A DNA stretch of 64,000 nucleotides from NCBI GenBank assembly GCA_964019165.1, contig OZ025268.1, positions 2,116,001 to 2,180,000 of the forward strand, read 5' to 3'. Under the pieces are notes generated by a model. It saw nothing but the letters and a program-made list of their open reading frames with translations, ran no database searches and was not told where the DNA came from. Of the stretch, positions 1-12,277 are shown piece by piece; the first letter of the stretch is position 1, and every line of letters starts with the position of its first letter. Both the position numbers and the translations under genes were made by a program. The DNA comes from Mastigias papua (Eukaryota; Cnidaria; Scyphozoa; Rhizostomeae; Mastigiidae).

Positions 1-199
1 CAGCATTCGTGGGAGTTTGTGTAAATGTATGCATGCACAAGTCCCTGAGCATGATTTGACCTGTATGGATATGGTGCTTGAATAAAGACCAGAGCTGTTA
101 TTACGCATTTTGTTTATATTGCTATGTTTTGAAGAACAGTCTTCCTCTGTGGTGCAATATATGTTCGATGTATGTTAAAACGGTTTTTGTCCATTCTAG

Positions 200-300
200 G
201 AAGGGATAGCACTCTACGACGCAGTTAATGGGAGACGTTTATATTGGATCGATAACGAATGCCAAAGCAGAGACAATCGCCTGGTTTGCTTCGCACAAAG
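200..300 (+). CDS. Internal exon, probable C-terminal part of a C-type-lectin-like domain (partial gene)
   Basis: A 101-nt exon lies between a good acceptor (pyrimidine-rich, TTCTAG, ending at 199) and a GTACTC donor at 301. Only one frame is open. It encodes about 33 residues, starting EGIALYDAVNGRR and followed by LYWIDNEC, eight residues, then a second Cys. A W-x-D-x-x-C segment followed by Cys after 7-8 residues is the usual end of a C-type lectin fold (the WND motif and the last two disulphide cysteines), so this is likely the last part of such a domain in a secreted or membrane protein. The exon starts in phase 0 and ends with two bases of a codon, so at least one further exon is needed; I could not find it. 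The upstream part is outside the window. A YWTD-type beta-propeller repeat is an alternative reading of LYWID, but the two spaced cysteines favour the lectin fold. Confidence 0.5.
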
Positions 301-2050
301 GTACTCCCTTCTCATGGCAAAAAGAAAGTCATTAGAATACCTTACATTTCCAAATCTACTGAGGCGGGAGGGTGGTAGCAATGACGGCAGGTAGCGTTAC
401 CTGTGCAATGCTGTTCCGCTGGCCTCGAAATCAGGCACTTTCCTGAATAAGCCTCGTTAAGGAGCAACAGTGTTTTTAGCCTTTTAGTTGAACAGACACT
501 TTGGCATTGCTGTGTACGTACCCGATGTTATTTAGGTGGCACAAAGAGCTATTGGCAACATTGAAGTGTTTGAGACATGCTATGAAACACTTTAGACTCA
601 ATTTAGACAACGCTAAAGATTTGTGCTTAGAAGACAGTACAAATTCATGCTCTCCATGTCATTTTAGAAAGGAGAAACAGCTCTGGATAATGAACCAGAT
701 TGGGTTTATATATAGGCTTGACAGAGAATAGTTATATTTAAATTTATTTTCTACAAGTACATTTTGGCATGATTTATTTATTATCAATGCCTGGAAGCAG
801 TTTAGGCATAAGCAGTCTACGTAATGCCTCTTTCCTGGTGTCAACTAAATATATTTTAAATCTCCCAAGCTTAGAATTGTCGGTTTCCGCTCTTTATTTA
901 CCACCTTCGCGAATAAACTGTACTGCAGAGAATTTATAGATTAAAGATTTAAATGGGAGTGGAAAGTTTGCAGAGATTGCAATTTTTATATAGCCAGTGC
1001 TTTTTCCATACTTCGTGTTATTTGAACTGCGTCATTAGCACAGTGTGATCATGCCTGTTCTTACCGTGGGGCGCACCCCTAGGCAAAAATGCTGTCGGTG
1101 AAATAAAATTTGCCATTTCTGTCAGCAAGTTGCTTTAATTTTTATGCACTTTTTGAGCCTATGAAGAGCAATCAGATTCTGCGGAAAGGCAGAATAGTCA
1201 TGAGTTTTCTACATTTATAGTTTTATACAGTTTACCGACAAATTGTACACATATTACTTAATAATTTATGCAGATATTACTAGATAATTTGTAATTGGCT
1301 AGCCTGAACTATTTACCAATGAAAAGGATAAATGCAGTCATAGTATAGAAACTACAAGTTACTAAAATGAAATCAAATCAGGACTGGTCCAAGGTTTGTT
1401 CCTTCGGCAAAAAATAAAATAGGTTGAACGGATGATTATTGCGGAGGTTTTCTTGGTTCATAATAATAATAAAAATAATAATAATAAAATAATAATAATA
1501 ATTTCTGACTTTAAACTCTGAAAAGACATGAAATAAGATATAAAATTATAGATTATTGGAAACTGACTGCGTTTTGTGGCTGAACAGCAATATGTTGCAG
1601 CTCTGTTGCTATTGATATCAGTTTTGCTGTTATGTTGAGAGATTTCCTAGACTGAGTCATTGGTAACATCAGTAATTCTCTGGGGTGTTTGTACTTTTTA
1701 TGGTAATTTTCATTCTTTCTCGCAATTTAGGTTCGCATGTCTAGAAATTGTACACCTGATTTTCAGTTTGAAATCACGGACCACTGAAGTTTACGGACAC
1801 CTGTGTTCAATCTCTGTGTCACACAGTAGTAACAGTTAATTGTTGGCTAGAATCCCTTGGTGTACAAGAAATTTTGCCATTTGTCCTAAGATCAAATTGG
1901 TTTTCCTCCCAAGAAACATTCAATATGATTAAGGGAAATTGGACTTCTTAGACTTGAATAGGTGCCAGTAGCCAATCATACGGCTAACTAGACACATTAT
2001 ACATCATATCACGTGTTTCCGCATCTGGCTATATATTTCGGTTCTTCTTT
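301..2050. other. Intron or intergenic sequence, no gene seen
   Basis: AT-rich sequence with short ORFs that show no coding character. An AAT-type microsatellite lies at about 1461-1502. A further exon of the lectin-like gene may be hidden here, but none could be supported. Confidence 0.5.
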
Positions 2051-2055
2051 CGGTC

Positions 2056-2100
2056 GCTGTCCGACGTTTCACACTCTGACGAGTGTCGGAGAAAAAAGCT
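2056..2100 (+). repeat. Short inverted repeat with hammerhead-like CTGACGA core
   Basis: ACACTC at 2071-2076 pairs with GAGTGT at 2081-2086. CTGACGA is at 2076-2082 and a GAAA at 2091. The reverse strand of the left half reads GTGTGAAACGTCGG. This resembles half-palindromic tails of hammerhead-bearing retroelements. The eight bases between CTGACGA and GAAA cannot form a clean stem II, so an active ribozyme is not claimed. Confidence 0.3.
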
Positions 2101-2749
2101 TTTCAGCATGACTAAAACATGGTGCCACTTTTTCGTGCTGTAGTGAACTTCTTAAACTGTTTAATCATGCTGGAACGCTAGAGTTCCTTCTACTTGTCAT
2201 AACCTACACTTCCTCTATATGTTTACAGATTTCACTGTCGCACGAAAAAGGGGACAACATGCTATCGCAAACTCAAAAGGGTTTTTTCGTTTTCGCGAAG
2301 GCTTACGAAATACGTACTTTCAGTATGTCATAAAATATTTCCTCTCTTTCTTACGATAGTGAAATTCTGTATTACCAACCGACTATTCGTATGTACACAT
2401 ATTTAGCAGTTGATTCTGTCCCAGTATTTATTTTGGTTCATCATCGTGTAAAAATTGAATTGAATGAAAATTGATAGGAATAGTATGCGGAAAGTAATCC
2501 ATCTTTAGAATAGGAGCCATTCAACAATTACGTCATGCCTTTAGGGGGATAGGGGTACACTGATTGCGACAGATTACTACAGCGTCTATGGGAGGAGAAG
2601 GGTTGTAGGATAATCGTGACGTCACGCTCCATAAAATGTGAACATTCTGTTTTCGCTAATTCCTCTATAAACGTTATATGTAGTTTCTCCGTATTTAAAA
2701 TAAAATCGGCGGAGCTTTATAAGGCGAATGGAAAAAACGAAAATTTCTA

Positions 2750-2919
2750 AAATCCCACTATATACTTTGGTGAACCTAGTCAGAAATCCCACTATATACT
2801 TTGGTGAACCTAGTCAGAAATCCCACTATATACTTTGGTGAACCTAGTCAGAAATCCCACTATATACTTTGGTGAACCTAGTCAGAAATCCCACTATATA
2901 CTTTGGTGAACCTAGTCAG
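2750..2919. repeat. Minisatellite: five exact copies of a 34-bp unit
   Basis: Five head-to-tail copies at 2750-2783, 2784-2817, 2818-2851, 2852-2885 and 2886-2919. The unit begins AAATCCCACTATATAC and ends CCTAGTCAG. The copies are identical base for base, which points to recent expansion or ongoing homogenisation. Confidence 0.97.
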
Positions 2920-4942
2920 CTCCCTAATATGGCTCCTTTATAGATCCGTATGTTGAAAGATATAGCCCCATTCTACTGACAAGAGCATGTTTTGACACCA
3001 TGTAGAGGTGGGAGGGCCACTCTTCTCTTCGTTTTGTGAAAGTGCGTGACGATAGGGAAGGGAGGCATTTTAATATTTATAATTTTCCTCGGAATCATGG
3101 CCTCGTGTAAATCAGACTTCTTTATCATTTGAGGTGCCTCCATTTATAAATAATATGAAATAAACTGAAATGAAACAAAGGGGCAAAAATCTGTCACATT
3201 TTGCATGGCGCATATTTTGAATGGCGCCTTAGAGAGTTATCTTTCAATTTTTCTATTTGTTTATTAGCGCTGTATTTTAAATATATTTTAGTATGCTCGT
3301 GTTGCTCTTCGGTAGAGCTCTTTTAGAACAAGTTAACTGCCTGGTACATTTCTTTATAAAGAAGATAAATTCCTGAAGGCAGATTTTTTGAAGTTGAGAT
3401 GTAAAATACTGAGAGCTCTTGGTCACACTGAACATCATTTTTAGCATGGCAGTACTGATTACTAAATATGTTCACTGTTTTATTTAAGGATCTGCCAGTA
3501 AGAGGAGATGGAGACAAATGAAAAACTAGCTACAAAAATTTTGTCTCCCAGTGAAACATGAAGAGATTATCTGCAGCACCATTTTGAGGACTCAAAATAT
3601 GTTGATGCCCGAGCTATTGAAAAACGATTGAATGTAAATGTTGAAATTGTTTTACACCTCAATAATAATTGGGTATTTTCCAGGTAACTGCCACCCCACC
3701 AGTTCTAGTTTTCACGACATTCTATTTCATACCTAGCTTTAAAGTTGTTATAAATCTCATACCCCAGTACCATCATGCATCAAGATTTCATACCCCAGCT
3801 CTATTCCCTTCGCCCCAGTCTCCCTGGTACTTAATGACTGCTCCCTTAAACAAATCTTTTGACACGTGGTCATGTTGCCATGATTATGTCATCTTTAAAT
3901 GTCTACTTGAATATTAAATTTTGATATAATCTCAGCGACATTTACGGTTAAAAATAGGATATGAAAATCTTCCAATTTGAGATTTAAATTCCTCTGTGAC
4001 AAACATGTTTGTCGGTAAGTGTGTTTGTTGTCATGTCTGAAGGCATGTTTTTATAGATCTTCTCCAAAGTAATTACATCCATATTGGAATTCTATGGAAA
4101 AGCGTCTGCGTTGTAATGTAATGCGAGTCTGTCGGCTAGAATACACACAGTTAAGCATAATAAGTAGGTTAAACAAACGAAGCTAGCTAAAGAAGCGGAG
4201 GCAACTTGATGGAATTCGTAATCGCAACCATAAACCGGATTTATTAATTTGCCAAACTGTTCCAGCACTGAATTCATATAGAAACAATAACCGTGGTCAA
4301 TTAAGTCTTCTTATAGTCTATACTGTAACATATGTGAAACCAGAAAAACAGGCGGAAAGAAACTCAGTTCTGCGGCGTTTGGAACTGCAATTGCGAGGAA
4401 AATCAAATTATTGATTTTGCTTTGTCGTCGTGACAACAGATAAATATTCTCAACATTCGTATGCTAATCTGTTTTATCCTTTTTACCGTATATTCCAGTT
4501 CTTTTCCTTCTTTGGCGTGGTGTGGGGCCCTGTTCTATAATCTTACTCGTCTTGATTCGTTGTCGTCGCTCCCCTTACCTCCGGCTTTTCATTTGCCACG
4601 CTGGCGCGCACAATCTCAAAGCCGCGGAAAGTCGTTTTGGAATTGTCTTAATTAGACGTAATGATGATGACTGTTGACATCTTAGGCCCTGCAATCAGTG
4701 TATTTGTCGCAATAGGGTTACGCTACAGTTTTACAATTGTTTTAATGGGCTAGTCATTATTTTGATTGGTCGGTCAGTTACCGATGCTCATCGAAACAAT
4801 TAGCTTTTCCTCTGTAAACAACCGCCTGAGTTATACTGCCATCGCAAACCAAATTTACATCCAAGATCCTTCCATTTTCAACGTTGTCATTTTATGTCAT
4901 ATATCCCGCTCGGGTCGGTTATTTCTCGCACTTTCTCTTTTC
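2920..4942. other. Non-coding sequence, no gene seen
   Basis: AT-rich sequence with only short, non-conserved ORFs. A stretch near 3150-3178 ends in GAAATAAACTGAAATGAAAC, like the short tails left behind by non-LTR retroelements; nothing else is recognisable. Confidence 0.5.
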
Positions 4943-5204
<262 letters not shown>

Positions 5205-5247
5205 TTATGTAATTTATATACGTTGTGGATGCGGCTTAGGTTTAGTT

Positions 5248-5249
<2 letters not shown>

Positions 5250-5321
<72 letters not shown>
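5250..5321. repeat. (TA)n microsatellite
   Basis: About 70 bp of uninterrupted TA dinucleotide between the two long hairpins at 5071-5204 and 5383-5545. Confidence 0.98.
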
Positions 5322-5322
<1 letters not shown>

Positions 5323-5382
5323 GATAAATGAGAAGTAATGAGTTCTTCCAATACAGTGCTTGATACCGTAAAGTAGAGCAGA

Positions 5383-5545
5383 ATATATATAAGTTAAAAC
5401 TACTGTATACTCTCGACAAGCCTGTTTCGTGAACGAATCACGAATTACGAACTCATCGCTTCTCCTGATGAGTGAACAATACCGTTCACGAAAACAGGCT
5501 TGTCGAGAGTATACAGTAGTTTTAACTTATATATATATATATATC
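5383..5545. repeat. Long imperfect hairpin, inverted retroelement termini
   Basis: The left arm (about 5383-5435) and right arm (about 5484-5545) are reverse complements except for one extra A in the right arm. The loop region holds a second small stem, ACTCATC with GATGAGT. The right arm carries a hammerhead ribozyme on the + strand. The right arm merges into a short TA run, so the whole block from 4943 to 5545 looks like TA-flanked, head-to-head retroelement ends. Confidence 0.85.
5460..5509 (+). ncRNA. Type I hammerhead ribozyme (one-base insertion)
   Basis: All parts of the hammerhead fold are present in order. Stem I is TTCTC (5460-5464) with GAGAG (5505-5509). The core CTGATGA is at 5465-5471. 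Stem II is GTGAAC (5472-5477) with GTTCAC (5484-5489), loop AATACC. GAAA is at 5490-5493. Stem III is short, closed by loop GGCT (5497-5500). The predicted cleavage is after C5504, preceded by U5503. One extra A (GAAAAC rather than GAAAC) bulges stem III; the opposite arm of the hairpin has the canonical GAAAC. Such type I ribozymes with a minimal stem III are known from Penelope-like elements and other retroelements, where they process RNA ends. Activity is inferred only from the pattern. Confidence 0.75.
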
Positions 5546-6300
5546 AGGTTGTTAGAAACCTAGCACTAGACATCTCAAAATTTAAAGAACTTTTAGAAAT
5601 ACAAGGAAAGAGGTAAGAAACTTTAGAGCTGTCTGTGCTATCTTTCACAGTATGAAATACTCCTGTTTTCCTCCACAGATTTAACAAGTTTCCACTACAG
5701 TATGTTTCATTAGCTAAGCCTTATGGAGACAATATGTTACATTTTGTTGTCCTTTTCACTGCAATTATTTTCATTAATTTAGAAAGCATTTAAGAATTAA
5801 AATGTGGCCAAAAATTAAGAAACTTTTGCTACTAGGTTTGAACCAGGCATTTTACGACAGAGAAACTTATATATTCAGTGCTGATTTTTGTGCCTCGAAC
5901 CCATTGAGAAAAAGTAGTAGAGATATTTTTGGCCTAGTGAAGAACAATGTAGCTTGTATTGCTCCTGCAAGTAAACTAACTTTTTATTATACACTAAGGT
6001 ATGTAATGCTCATTGACAAACGTATGCAGTCCTTCTCTAGTAAAACCCGAAAAAATTATTGAGAATGCACTTCTGTATGTTTAGGTTCACGAGTGTTTCT
6101 ATGTATCTGCGTCTTGCAGTTGCTGTGGTTTCAGCGTCCCATTCATCTCCTTGGCAACTAGAACAATGACAAAGCTGTGATTTGTAATATCTTTTATTCC
6201 GGTTTTTGCATTTTGGGCCTAAGCAAAAGGTTAGCACATAGCATTTGTCGCCTTGCACTACTTCCTACCTTTGTCGCAAGAGCTTAAACAATTGTTTTCA
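5546..6300. other. Upstream region of the 6301 gene, no feature seen
   Basis: No exon or repeat could be supported. The 5' untranslated region and promoter of the gene starting at 6301 should lie here; no convincing TATA box or other core element was recognised. An in-frame stop (TAG at 6232) precedes the ATG. Confidence 0.4.
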
Positions 6301-6558
6301 ATGGCCTCGAGTAAAAAGAAAGCGTTACCTAGATGCATCGAATTTGGGCCTCCGGAGCTGTCCCCAGAGGCAAAGAAGAAAGCCGAAAAGGGGTTTATAC
6401 TGGATGGAGTTGCTGTGGCCACGTTCTCAGATGACTCCGGCCATGCTTCACCAAAGCTTTCAACTGCAATTCCTCCTTACAACGCACAGAAAGATAAGCA
6501 CGCGCAAAGCTACTTCAAATCAAAGGATGTCGTAAGAACTCTGAAAAAAACCGACATG
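6301..6558 (+). CDS. Uncharacterised 233-residue protein, exon 1
   Basis: Begins MASSKKKALPRC at an ATG with G at +4 and an in-frame stop upstream at 6232. It has 86 codons and ends in phase 0 at a GTAAGC donor (6559). With the exons at 8031, 9157 and 16941 it gives one continuous frame of 233 residues ending in Trp-stop. The N-terminal part is rich in Lys, Ala and Pro. No signal peptide, membrane segment or known catalytic motif is visible, so a soluble intracellular protein is likely. I do not recognise the family with confidence. The pattern KYVEL, followed by a GPFGFRRNTPWLRE segment, loosely recalls the uncharacterised vertebrate C7orf57-type proteins, but that comparison is from memory and unverified. 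Confidence 0.75.
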
Positions 6559-8030
6559 GTAAGCCAACATAAGTTTAACTGACTAGGCATATTATGCTCT
6601 TTTTTTACAAGCAAAACAAACTCTTCCGATGCAAAGGTGTTTCGTGCATACTTGTATGATAACTTTGAAGCCATAGTGTACTATTGCTTATCGATGTTTG
6701 TTGGAAACTTGCTGGGGACACGAACGCCACGGAGGCAACGACACAGTGGTAAGGTCTGTGAGCTTTGAAGAGCTCTCCGGTGGTTTGTGTTTGCAAATTG
6801 GTTATATTAACAAGGTCACGAAAATAATAGACTGGTGTATGAAAATGAAGGCGTTTTGCTGCTTACACCTCTTGCCTTTGATTGTGAAAGAACCCTTAAC
6901 TTGTTAATCCTATCAATAGGAATAGCAAAGTTATTCAAGCTGGTACTGTGTATCCAAACGACCGCCCCTCTGGTGTCGCTGTGATGATGCGATCATAGAC
7001 AATTCGCATTATGCAGAACAATAACACTAGATAGATTATGCATGCTGTCTAACCGGAAATGGAAGCATCATTCATTTATCAGCCTTAATCCTCTATGTTA
7101 GTGATGCCTATCAATCTGATTAAACGAGATTGATACTGTATCAGTGGTCTTTTTTAGGGGATAGCAAATCCCCACCCCCTGAAGTAGTCAAGAGGATGAG
7201 TCTAGCAAATTAACCACTTGTGTCCCCCTATAGATCTTTACCTAATCCCAGGCTTTCCTGCCTTCACCTGAAATTTTGGTATGCAGGGAATGTCAATAAT
7301 AATGCGTGTGTTTTCTGTATTACCACATAGTCTGTCCTTGAGAGTTGAAGTAGGATGCATTGTGTATTTACACAAAGGACGCAAATTACATTTGCGTAGC
7401 ATTAAACCAGAGTTTATTCATAAGTAGTATCCTTACCGATACTTACTATTTTGTTTAGTACATTCTTTGTGACTTGTCTGCCTACCTTCAATCAGTTCAT
7501 TGTTAAGAATATTGAGGCTCAAAATCACTGAAATTTGAGACTACTTTAAAAATAATGCAAAGCTCAAGATTTGTTGGACTTGGATTTCTCTGTTTATTTT
7601 ATTTTTTTAGAAAATAAAGCAAGCGTTGAGGTCTCGCTTACCCGGTCTCGGAGCCATTATGTCATGATCCGATTCGGCAACTCTTCGGGGAGTGTCCGTT
7701 GCATACTATTTATTATAAGAATATAGTCTATATGAATACTAACTCTCAAAATCGCCGAAATTTAAGAATAATGGAAGATTAAAATTGAAAGCGCAAGAAA
7801 ATAGCCGATACGACTAGGTCTAAGGTAGTTTGGCGAACATGTGCTGGACTCACTAGTCGGAGGAACGTGACGGTTCAAATATCATGTTGAACCATCTGAA
7901 ATTCGATCTATTCCTGTCATTAGGATCGTGATTGTTAGCTGCTTTTCTCTCACTCACTTAGTGCTAAAAATAAAGAAACATCCTATTCTCCGATTTAAAT
8001 CTGACTTTTGAGTTCACATTTATTTTCTAG

Positions 8031-8130
8031 TACCCAACTGGACCATCAATCAATGGAGATCAAGTGGACTATTTCTACCAAAATGGACGAATGGGTAAAT
8101 ATGTTGAGCTAAGGAACAACGCAGGCGCAG
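8031..8130 (+). CDS. Uncharacterised 233-residue protein, exon 2
   Basis: A 100-nt exon between a strong acceptor (TATTTTCTAG, ending 8030) and a GTATGC donor at 8131. It joins exon 1 in phase 0, reads YPTGPSINGDQVDYFYQNG and then RMGKYVELRNNAGA, and ends with one base of a Gly codon. The alternation of short polar runs with aromatic residues (DYFYQ, KYVEL) looks like genuine coding sequence; the joined phase agrees on both sides. Confidence 0.75.
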
Positions 8131-8160
8131 GTATGCCCTTCATACCCTGTAGTCTTCCAA

Positions 8161-8329
8161 GCACGGTACCACCGGGGACTGGGGGCTTCAGCCTCCTCCC
8201 CCGCACTTTTTGCCAGTGAGCAATTTTGATAGTCTTTATCAAGCAGTTTACTGACTTTGTAGCTCCCCTCCCTTTTTTTGGTGGTTATTGACTCTGAAGT
8301 CCCCGAGTTTTATTTGGTGGCGCCGTGCC
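8161..8329. repeat. Small inverted-repeat element (MITE-like)
   Basis: About 169 bp starting GCACGGTACCACC and ending with the near reverse complement GGTGGCGCCGTGC. It lies only 30 bp downstream of exon 2, inside intron 2. The interior is C-rich and non-coding. The terminal inverted repeats are about 13 bp with one mismatch; target-site duplication was not resolved. Confidence 0.55.
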
Positions 8330-9156
8330 TGTCTTCTGATTCCCTTTGTGTTTTTCTCAACCTCTGATTGCTAATCAATTGATCAGAATCAGTCACTGAT
8401 TTTAGTTTCTCTATTTGTACCAAATCGTTTGTCAGGTGAAGATAAAATGATTTGGAAAAATCGTAATATTAAGTGCTAGAACCTGAGTGTTCAGGGTGGC
8501 GACTCAGAAGACTGATAGGATGAACTTTGGATATTAAAAGGAGTTTTGCCCATGAAACAATACGTGCAATCGTCTGTAGGTATTCAGATGACTGACTCTT
8601 ACAAATAATGCTTTGATTCATCAACATGTTCCATGCACCATTGGAATACGACATAGTAAATGAATATGACTTCAGCGAGTTTTGTGCTGTTGTTTTTCTG
8701 TAGCCCACGGTGGGATCTTCTACCAGCTGTCAAGGTAGTAGGGGCTTAGGAGGGCTAAGGAGGTATCCTCAATATTTCCCCTGGACGTCTATTCTTTTTT
8801 CGAACAGACCAGAATGTTGGTGATAAGAGTCTATAACTCTCACTCGAACATGAACTGTTGAATTATACCTAATGTTTTATGAAGCAAAAAGCTGATGTGA
8901 TTACCCAACCTCCAAAGATTTCATAAGGACTGTTTCTAAGTGCCTCGAGAGAATGCACTTTGCTTTAGGACAGTCTCTTTGGAGACAAACCTCAACCTTG
9001 GTCTCTAACTGAGCTCCATGTTTATGCTGGACGAAAGCCATATTTTGCTTGCAATAACTTCGTGACAGTCTTTTGGAAGCTAGAACTCGTTTCGGTAGTG
9101 GTAATCACTACTTTTATATGTCGAATTATTGTCTATTATTCAATATTTTATCTTAG

Positions 9157-9288
9157 GTCATTCAACTGCTGTTGTTGGAGGTCATGATCTCTTTATGACA
9201 AACAGCATCCCTATAAATGGCTACAATGGTCCATTTGGTTTTAGAAGAAACACACCATGGCTTCGAGAGAGCCCATCTCCATTCCAAG
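9157..9288 (+). CDS. Uncharacterised 233-residue protein, exon 3
   Basis: A 132-nt exon after acceptor TATCTTAG (ending 9156) with a GTTAGA donor at 9289. The first two bases complete the Gly codon begun in exon 2; the exon then reads HSTAVVGGHDLFMTNS, IPINGYNGPFGFRRN and TPWLRESPSPFQ, and ends with one base. The segment GPFGFRRNTPWLRE is the most distinctive part of the protein and the best query for a family search. The phase-1 end fits both the exon at 16941 and the alternative candidate at 18118. Confidence 0.75.
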
Positions 9289-9484
9289 GTTAGATTTGCT
9301 TGCTTGTCAAAATTCCCCAACCCATGGCGTGACCACCGGGAGGAATTATAGGAAGGGCAAGTGCTCCCCACTTCTGGCCAAACATTGTCCTCTAAGCACT
9401 CTGTTTTATGAAGTAACTGTCAGAATACAAGTTTTTATGAAACTTTCTTCGCTTTTTTCATGATTTCAGTACTGAAACCTTCTT

Positions 9485-9765
9485 AAGACTTTCATTCCAA
9501 GAACATCCTAGTCGGCGTGACACTAATGTTACACGAACAGACAGACACTACACAAACATAACAATCTAATGAGACTCTAATACATAGGTTACTACAAAAA
9601 GCCATGCAAAGTAAGTAAAAGCGATGGCGCTCTTGTGTGAATATTAGAATTTTGAAGGTATATGACTCATCCATTTTCCTAGGTCTCAAAAATCCACTAC
9701 TGACCGTTCTTAATTTTTTGATCAGTCGAGCACTACTTTCTTATAAACCACTTTCTTATAAAAAA
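9485..9765 (+). repeat. Interspersed repeat family 1, copy 1
   Basis: It shares two blocks with three other places in the window. One block is a TTGTGTGAATATT motif, shared with the 21868 copy. The other is a 3' block reading CTCAAAAATCC, then TTTTTTGATCAGTCGAG and TATAAACCACTTTC. Copies lie at 12184-12277, 21868-22096 and 26532-26790, all in + orientation. No coding capacity is visible, so a SINE or MITE-like element is likely. Confidence 0.65.
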
Positions 9766-12183
9766 GAAAAACGTTTATTATCAAAGTTCCTTATCACTGG
9801 TGGCACATGCATGATCGGAAGATGCGCTTTAATCCAAAAGAGTCCAAACTAAGCTCCGTAGACCAACTGTAAAGGGCGTGGCCCTAATGATTTTACTGGG
9901 GGCATAGCCTCTAGACCCTCTCGACTTTTGGTCCCCTATTTCACTTACTCTGTCGTATCACTTTCGCCGACAGCTGGTATTCCCAGTTATAAAGTGAATG
10001 ACAGCAATGTTACTTTGAATTATATATTACTATACATAGCCTATGTCAAGGGCATTTTGTCTAGAGACTTACCTACAAGAAGCTTGCAAGCCTGATGTTC
10101 TTTTTAAATGAAAACGAGATTGTCCTTTGAACAAGGACCTTTGTATTAGACTGGGCCTTTGTATTTCATAGACGTTACAATGTCTGACGTTAAAAAATTT
10201 TTCAGCCTTTTGGTCTCGACTTCAATGACAGTTAAAATTCCTATGATTTCTACTGTTCCCTACTGCCAAAGATTCCTCTGATACCAAACTGATTAAACCC
10301 CTCTGTGTAACTCAAGACATGGTTTTGACACAGAATTGGAGCTGGACCATTGATTTGTGGGTTTTTCTGATACTGTATTAGTCAAAGAGTCAGCCAACGA
10401 ATTTTCTGTCCCTATCATTGTGTAGTGGCTAGCATTACCGTAATTTCTCTTTTAAGCCCTCCTTTCAATTAAACCCCACTCTAATAAGCCCCCTCTAAAG
10501 TGCTTGAAGGTGATAAGCCCCCGTGATGCCCGGGATGGTTAATAGATAATGTATGGTATCTTTCTTCAACAACATAGGATTTTTGTCTTCTGATATATCT
10601 TGGAACCTCTGCTGGCATATGTATGGGGTACATTTCTTGGGGAAAATGATTCTTATCGATATACCAGTGTTTTCGTAACAATGTGCCTTGTAAGAAAGCA
10701 ATAACTCGACTGCTCAGAAGAAAGCGCAGTGTTGGATTTTCGAGACCTTTGAAAGTTGATAAGTTGATATATATTTGAAAAATTCTAATTGTTACGCATG
10801 CGCATCATCTCTTTTGTATAATTTGCATAGATTTCTTGTGGGCCTGTCTGTCAATGTAGCACTGCAGTGTTGCCAAATCTCAAATATTCTTGCTAAGACA
10901 GTCTTAAGAATGTTTTAGAACTGAAGTCAAAAAAAACCTGGGAAGTTTAAGTACTAGGTGGAAAAAACTTGTTTTAACAAAAATCGTGTGCAGTACACAA
11001 ATTACCAACCTGCATTTGATGTTGTTTTTTATGAAGCAGAAGATAATTACACTCATTTGATTTATTCCATATTTTCTTATAAACCGTCAATACAGTCCTC
11101 TGGAAAACGTCATTTCAGCTTTTCACTTTGTGGTGTTGATACAAATAGCCATATTAGCAAAGATTACAGAATCTTTGATATTTGCAAACTCCTATAATTA
11201 GGCCCATTGAATCTGCGTCTGCAATTTAATAGATCAACAAAGCCTTCACCAAAATATTCCTCTTAATTTCACGTAATCAGTCCTTTGAAGTTGAGAAATT
11301 TCTGTGGACCACCATGATTCTGCATAATTTTGATCCTTTTTAAAAGTTCATTGTTACTTGGAAACAGTATTTTTGCCATGGAGACAACCAGAATATTGTC
11401 CTTTCATTTGAACGTTCGAAGCATAGTTTGTAAATTCTCATCCTCAAAAAGTTTCAGTACTCTTTCTTGTGTACCTTTTGCAGCTTTCAACAGTTGTAGT
11501 ATCTCGCTAGATTTACTGATTGGAATGGAGGAAATATCTCATAATTCCGAATTTGATCCTAATCTCTCAAACTATATTTATGAAATCAAGTTAATCCTCT
11601 GATATTCACCTCTTCATAATACATTATATCTTAAGATTTATGAAATTATAAACCCAGATTTGACAGCAACCATGAGGTCTCCTTTCATTGTATCCAAAAC
11701 AGCATAATATGTTTAACTTTATTACAAAAAGCCGAATTAATTGTGAGCAGATCATGCCACTGAACTGTATAATCAACAATAACATGAATTTTGTAGTTTC
11801 CATTACATTTTACCACCCAACCCAATTCTCAGCTATTTTCCTTTCATCCCACCAAATTGAAAGTGGGAGGATATTTTGCAGCAAACCTCTAGCCTTCAAT
11901 ACTTATGTTTTTAGTTTTAGAAATAATATTTAGCAAGGGTCAAGCAATGCATACAGCGTAACATCGTTAAGACCAATTCTGAAAGGAGATTTACTGCGTG
12001 ATACAAATTGGAATGTCATTGCAAACAGTAGCGGATCCAGAGGGGACTGTGGAGTTATGGCCCCTCAAACAACAGGAAGTCAATTTGAGCCAATATATAA
12101 TTTTACCCAAATGCCCCTCCTCCAAAATGATCCATGCTAGATCTGCCACTGATCCCAAACCTGTTGAACCATTTGACAACTGG
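9766..12183. other. Intron 3 of the 6301 gene, mostly unassigned
   Basis: Non-coding apart from short ORFs. At 10441-10530 there is a block of short TTAAGCCC / TAAGCCCCC motifs, like the end of an inverted-repeat element, but no partner end was found. Confidence 0.4.
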
Positions 12184-12277
12184 TCAATTTTCTTAAGTCT
12201 CAGAAATCCAGCACTGAATTATCTTAATTTTTTGACCAGTCGAGTACTGATTTCGTATAAACCATTTTCTTACGAAA
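12184..12277 (+). repeat. Interspersed repeat family 1, copy 2 (truncated)
   Basis: It carries only the 3' block of the family (CTCAGAAATCC, TTTTTTGACCAGTCGAG, TATAAACCATTTTC) with about 80 percent identity by eye to the 9485 copy. Its upstream part is unrelated, so it is 5' truncated or chimeric. Confidence 0.65.
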
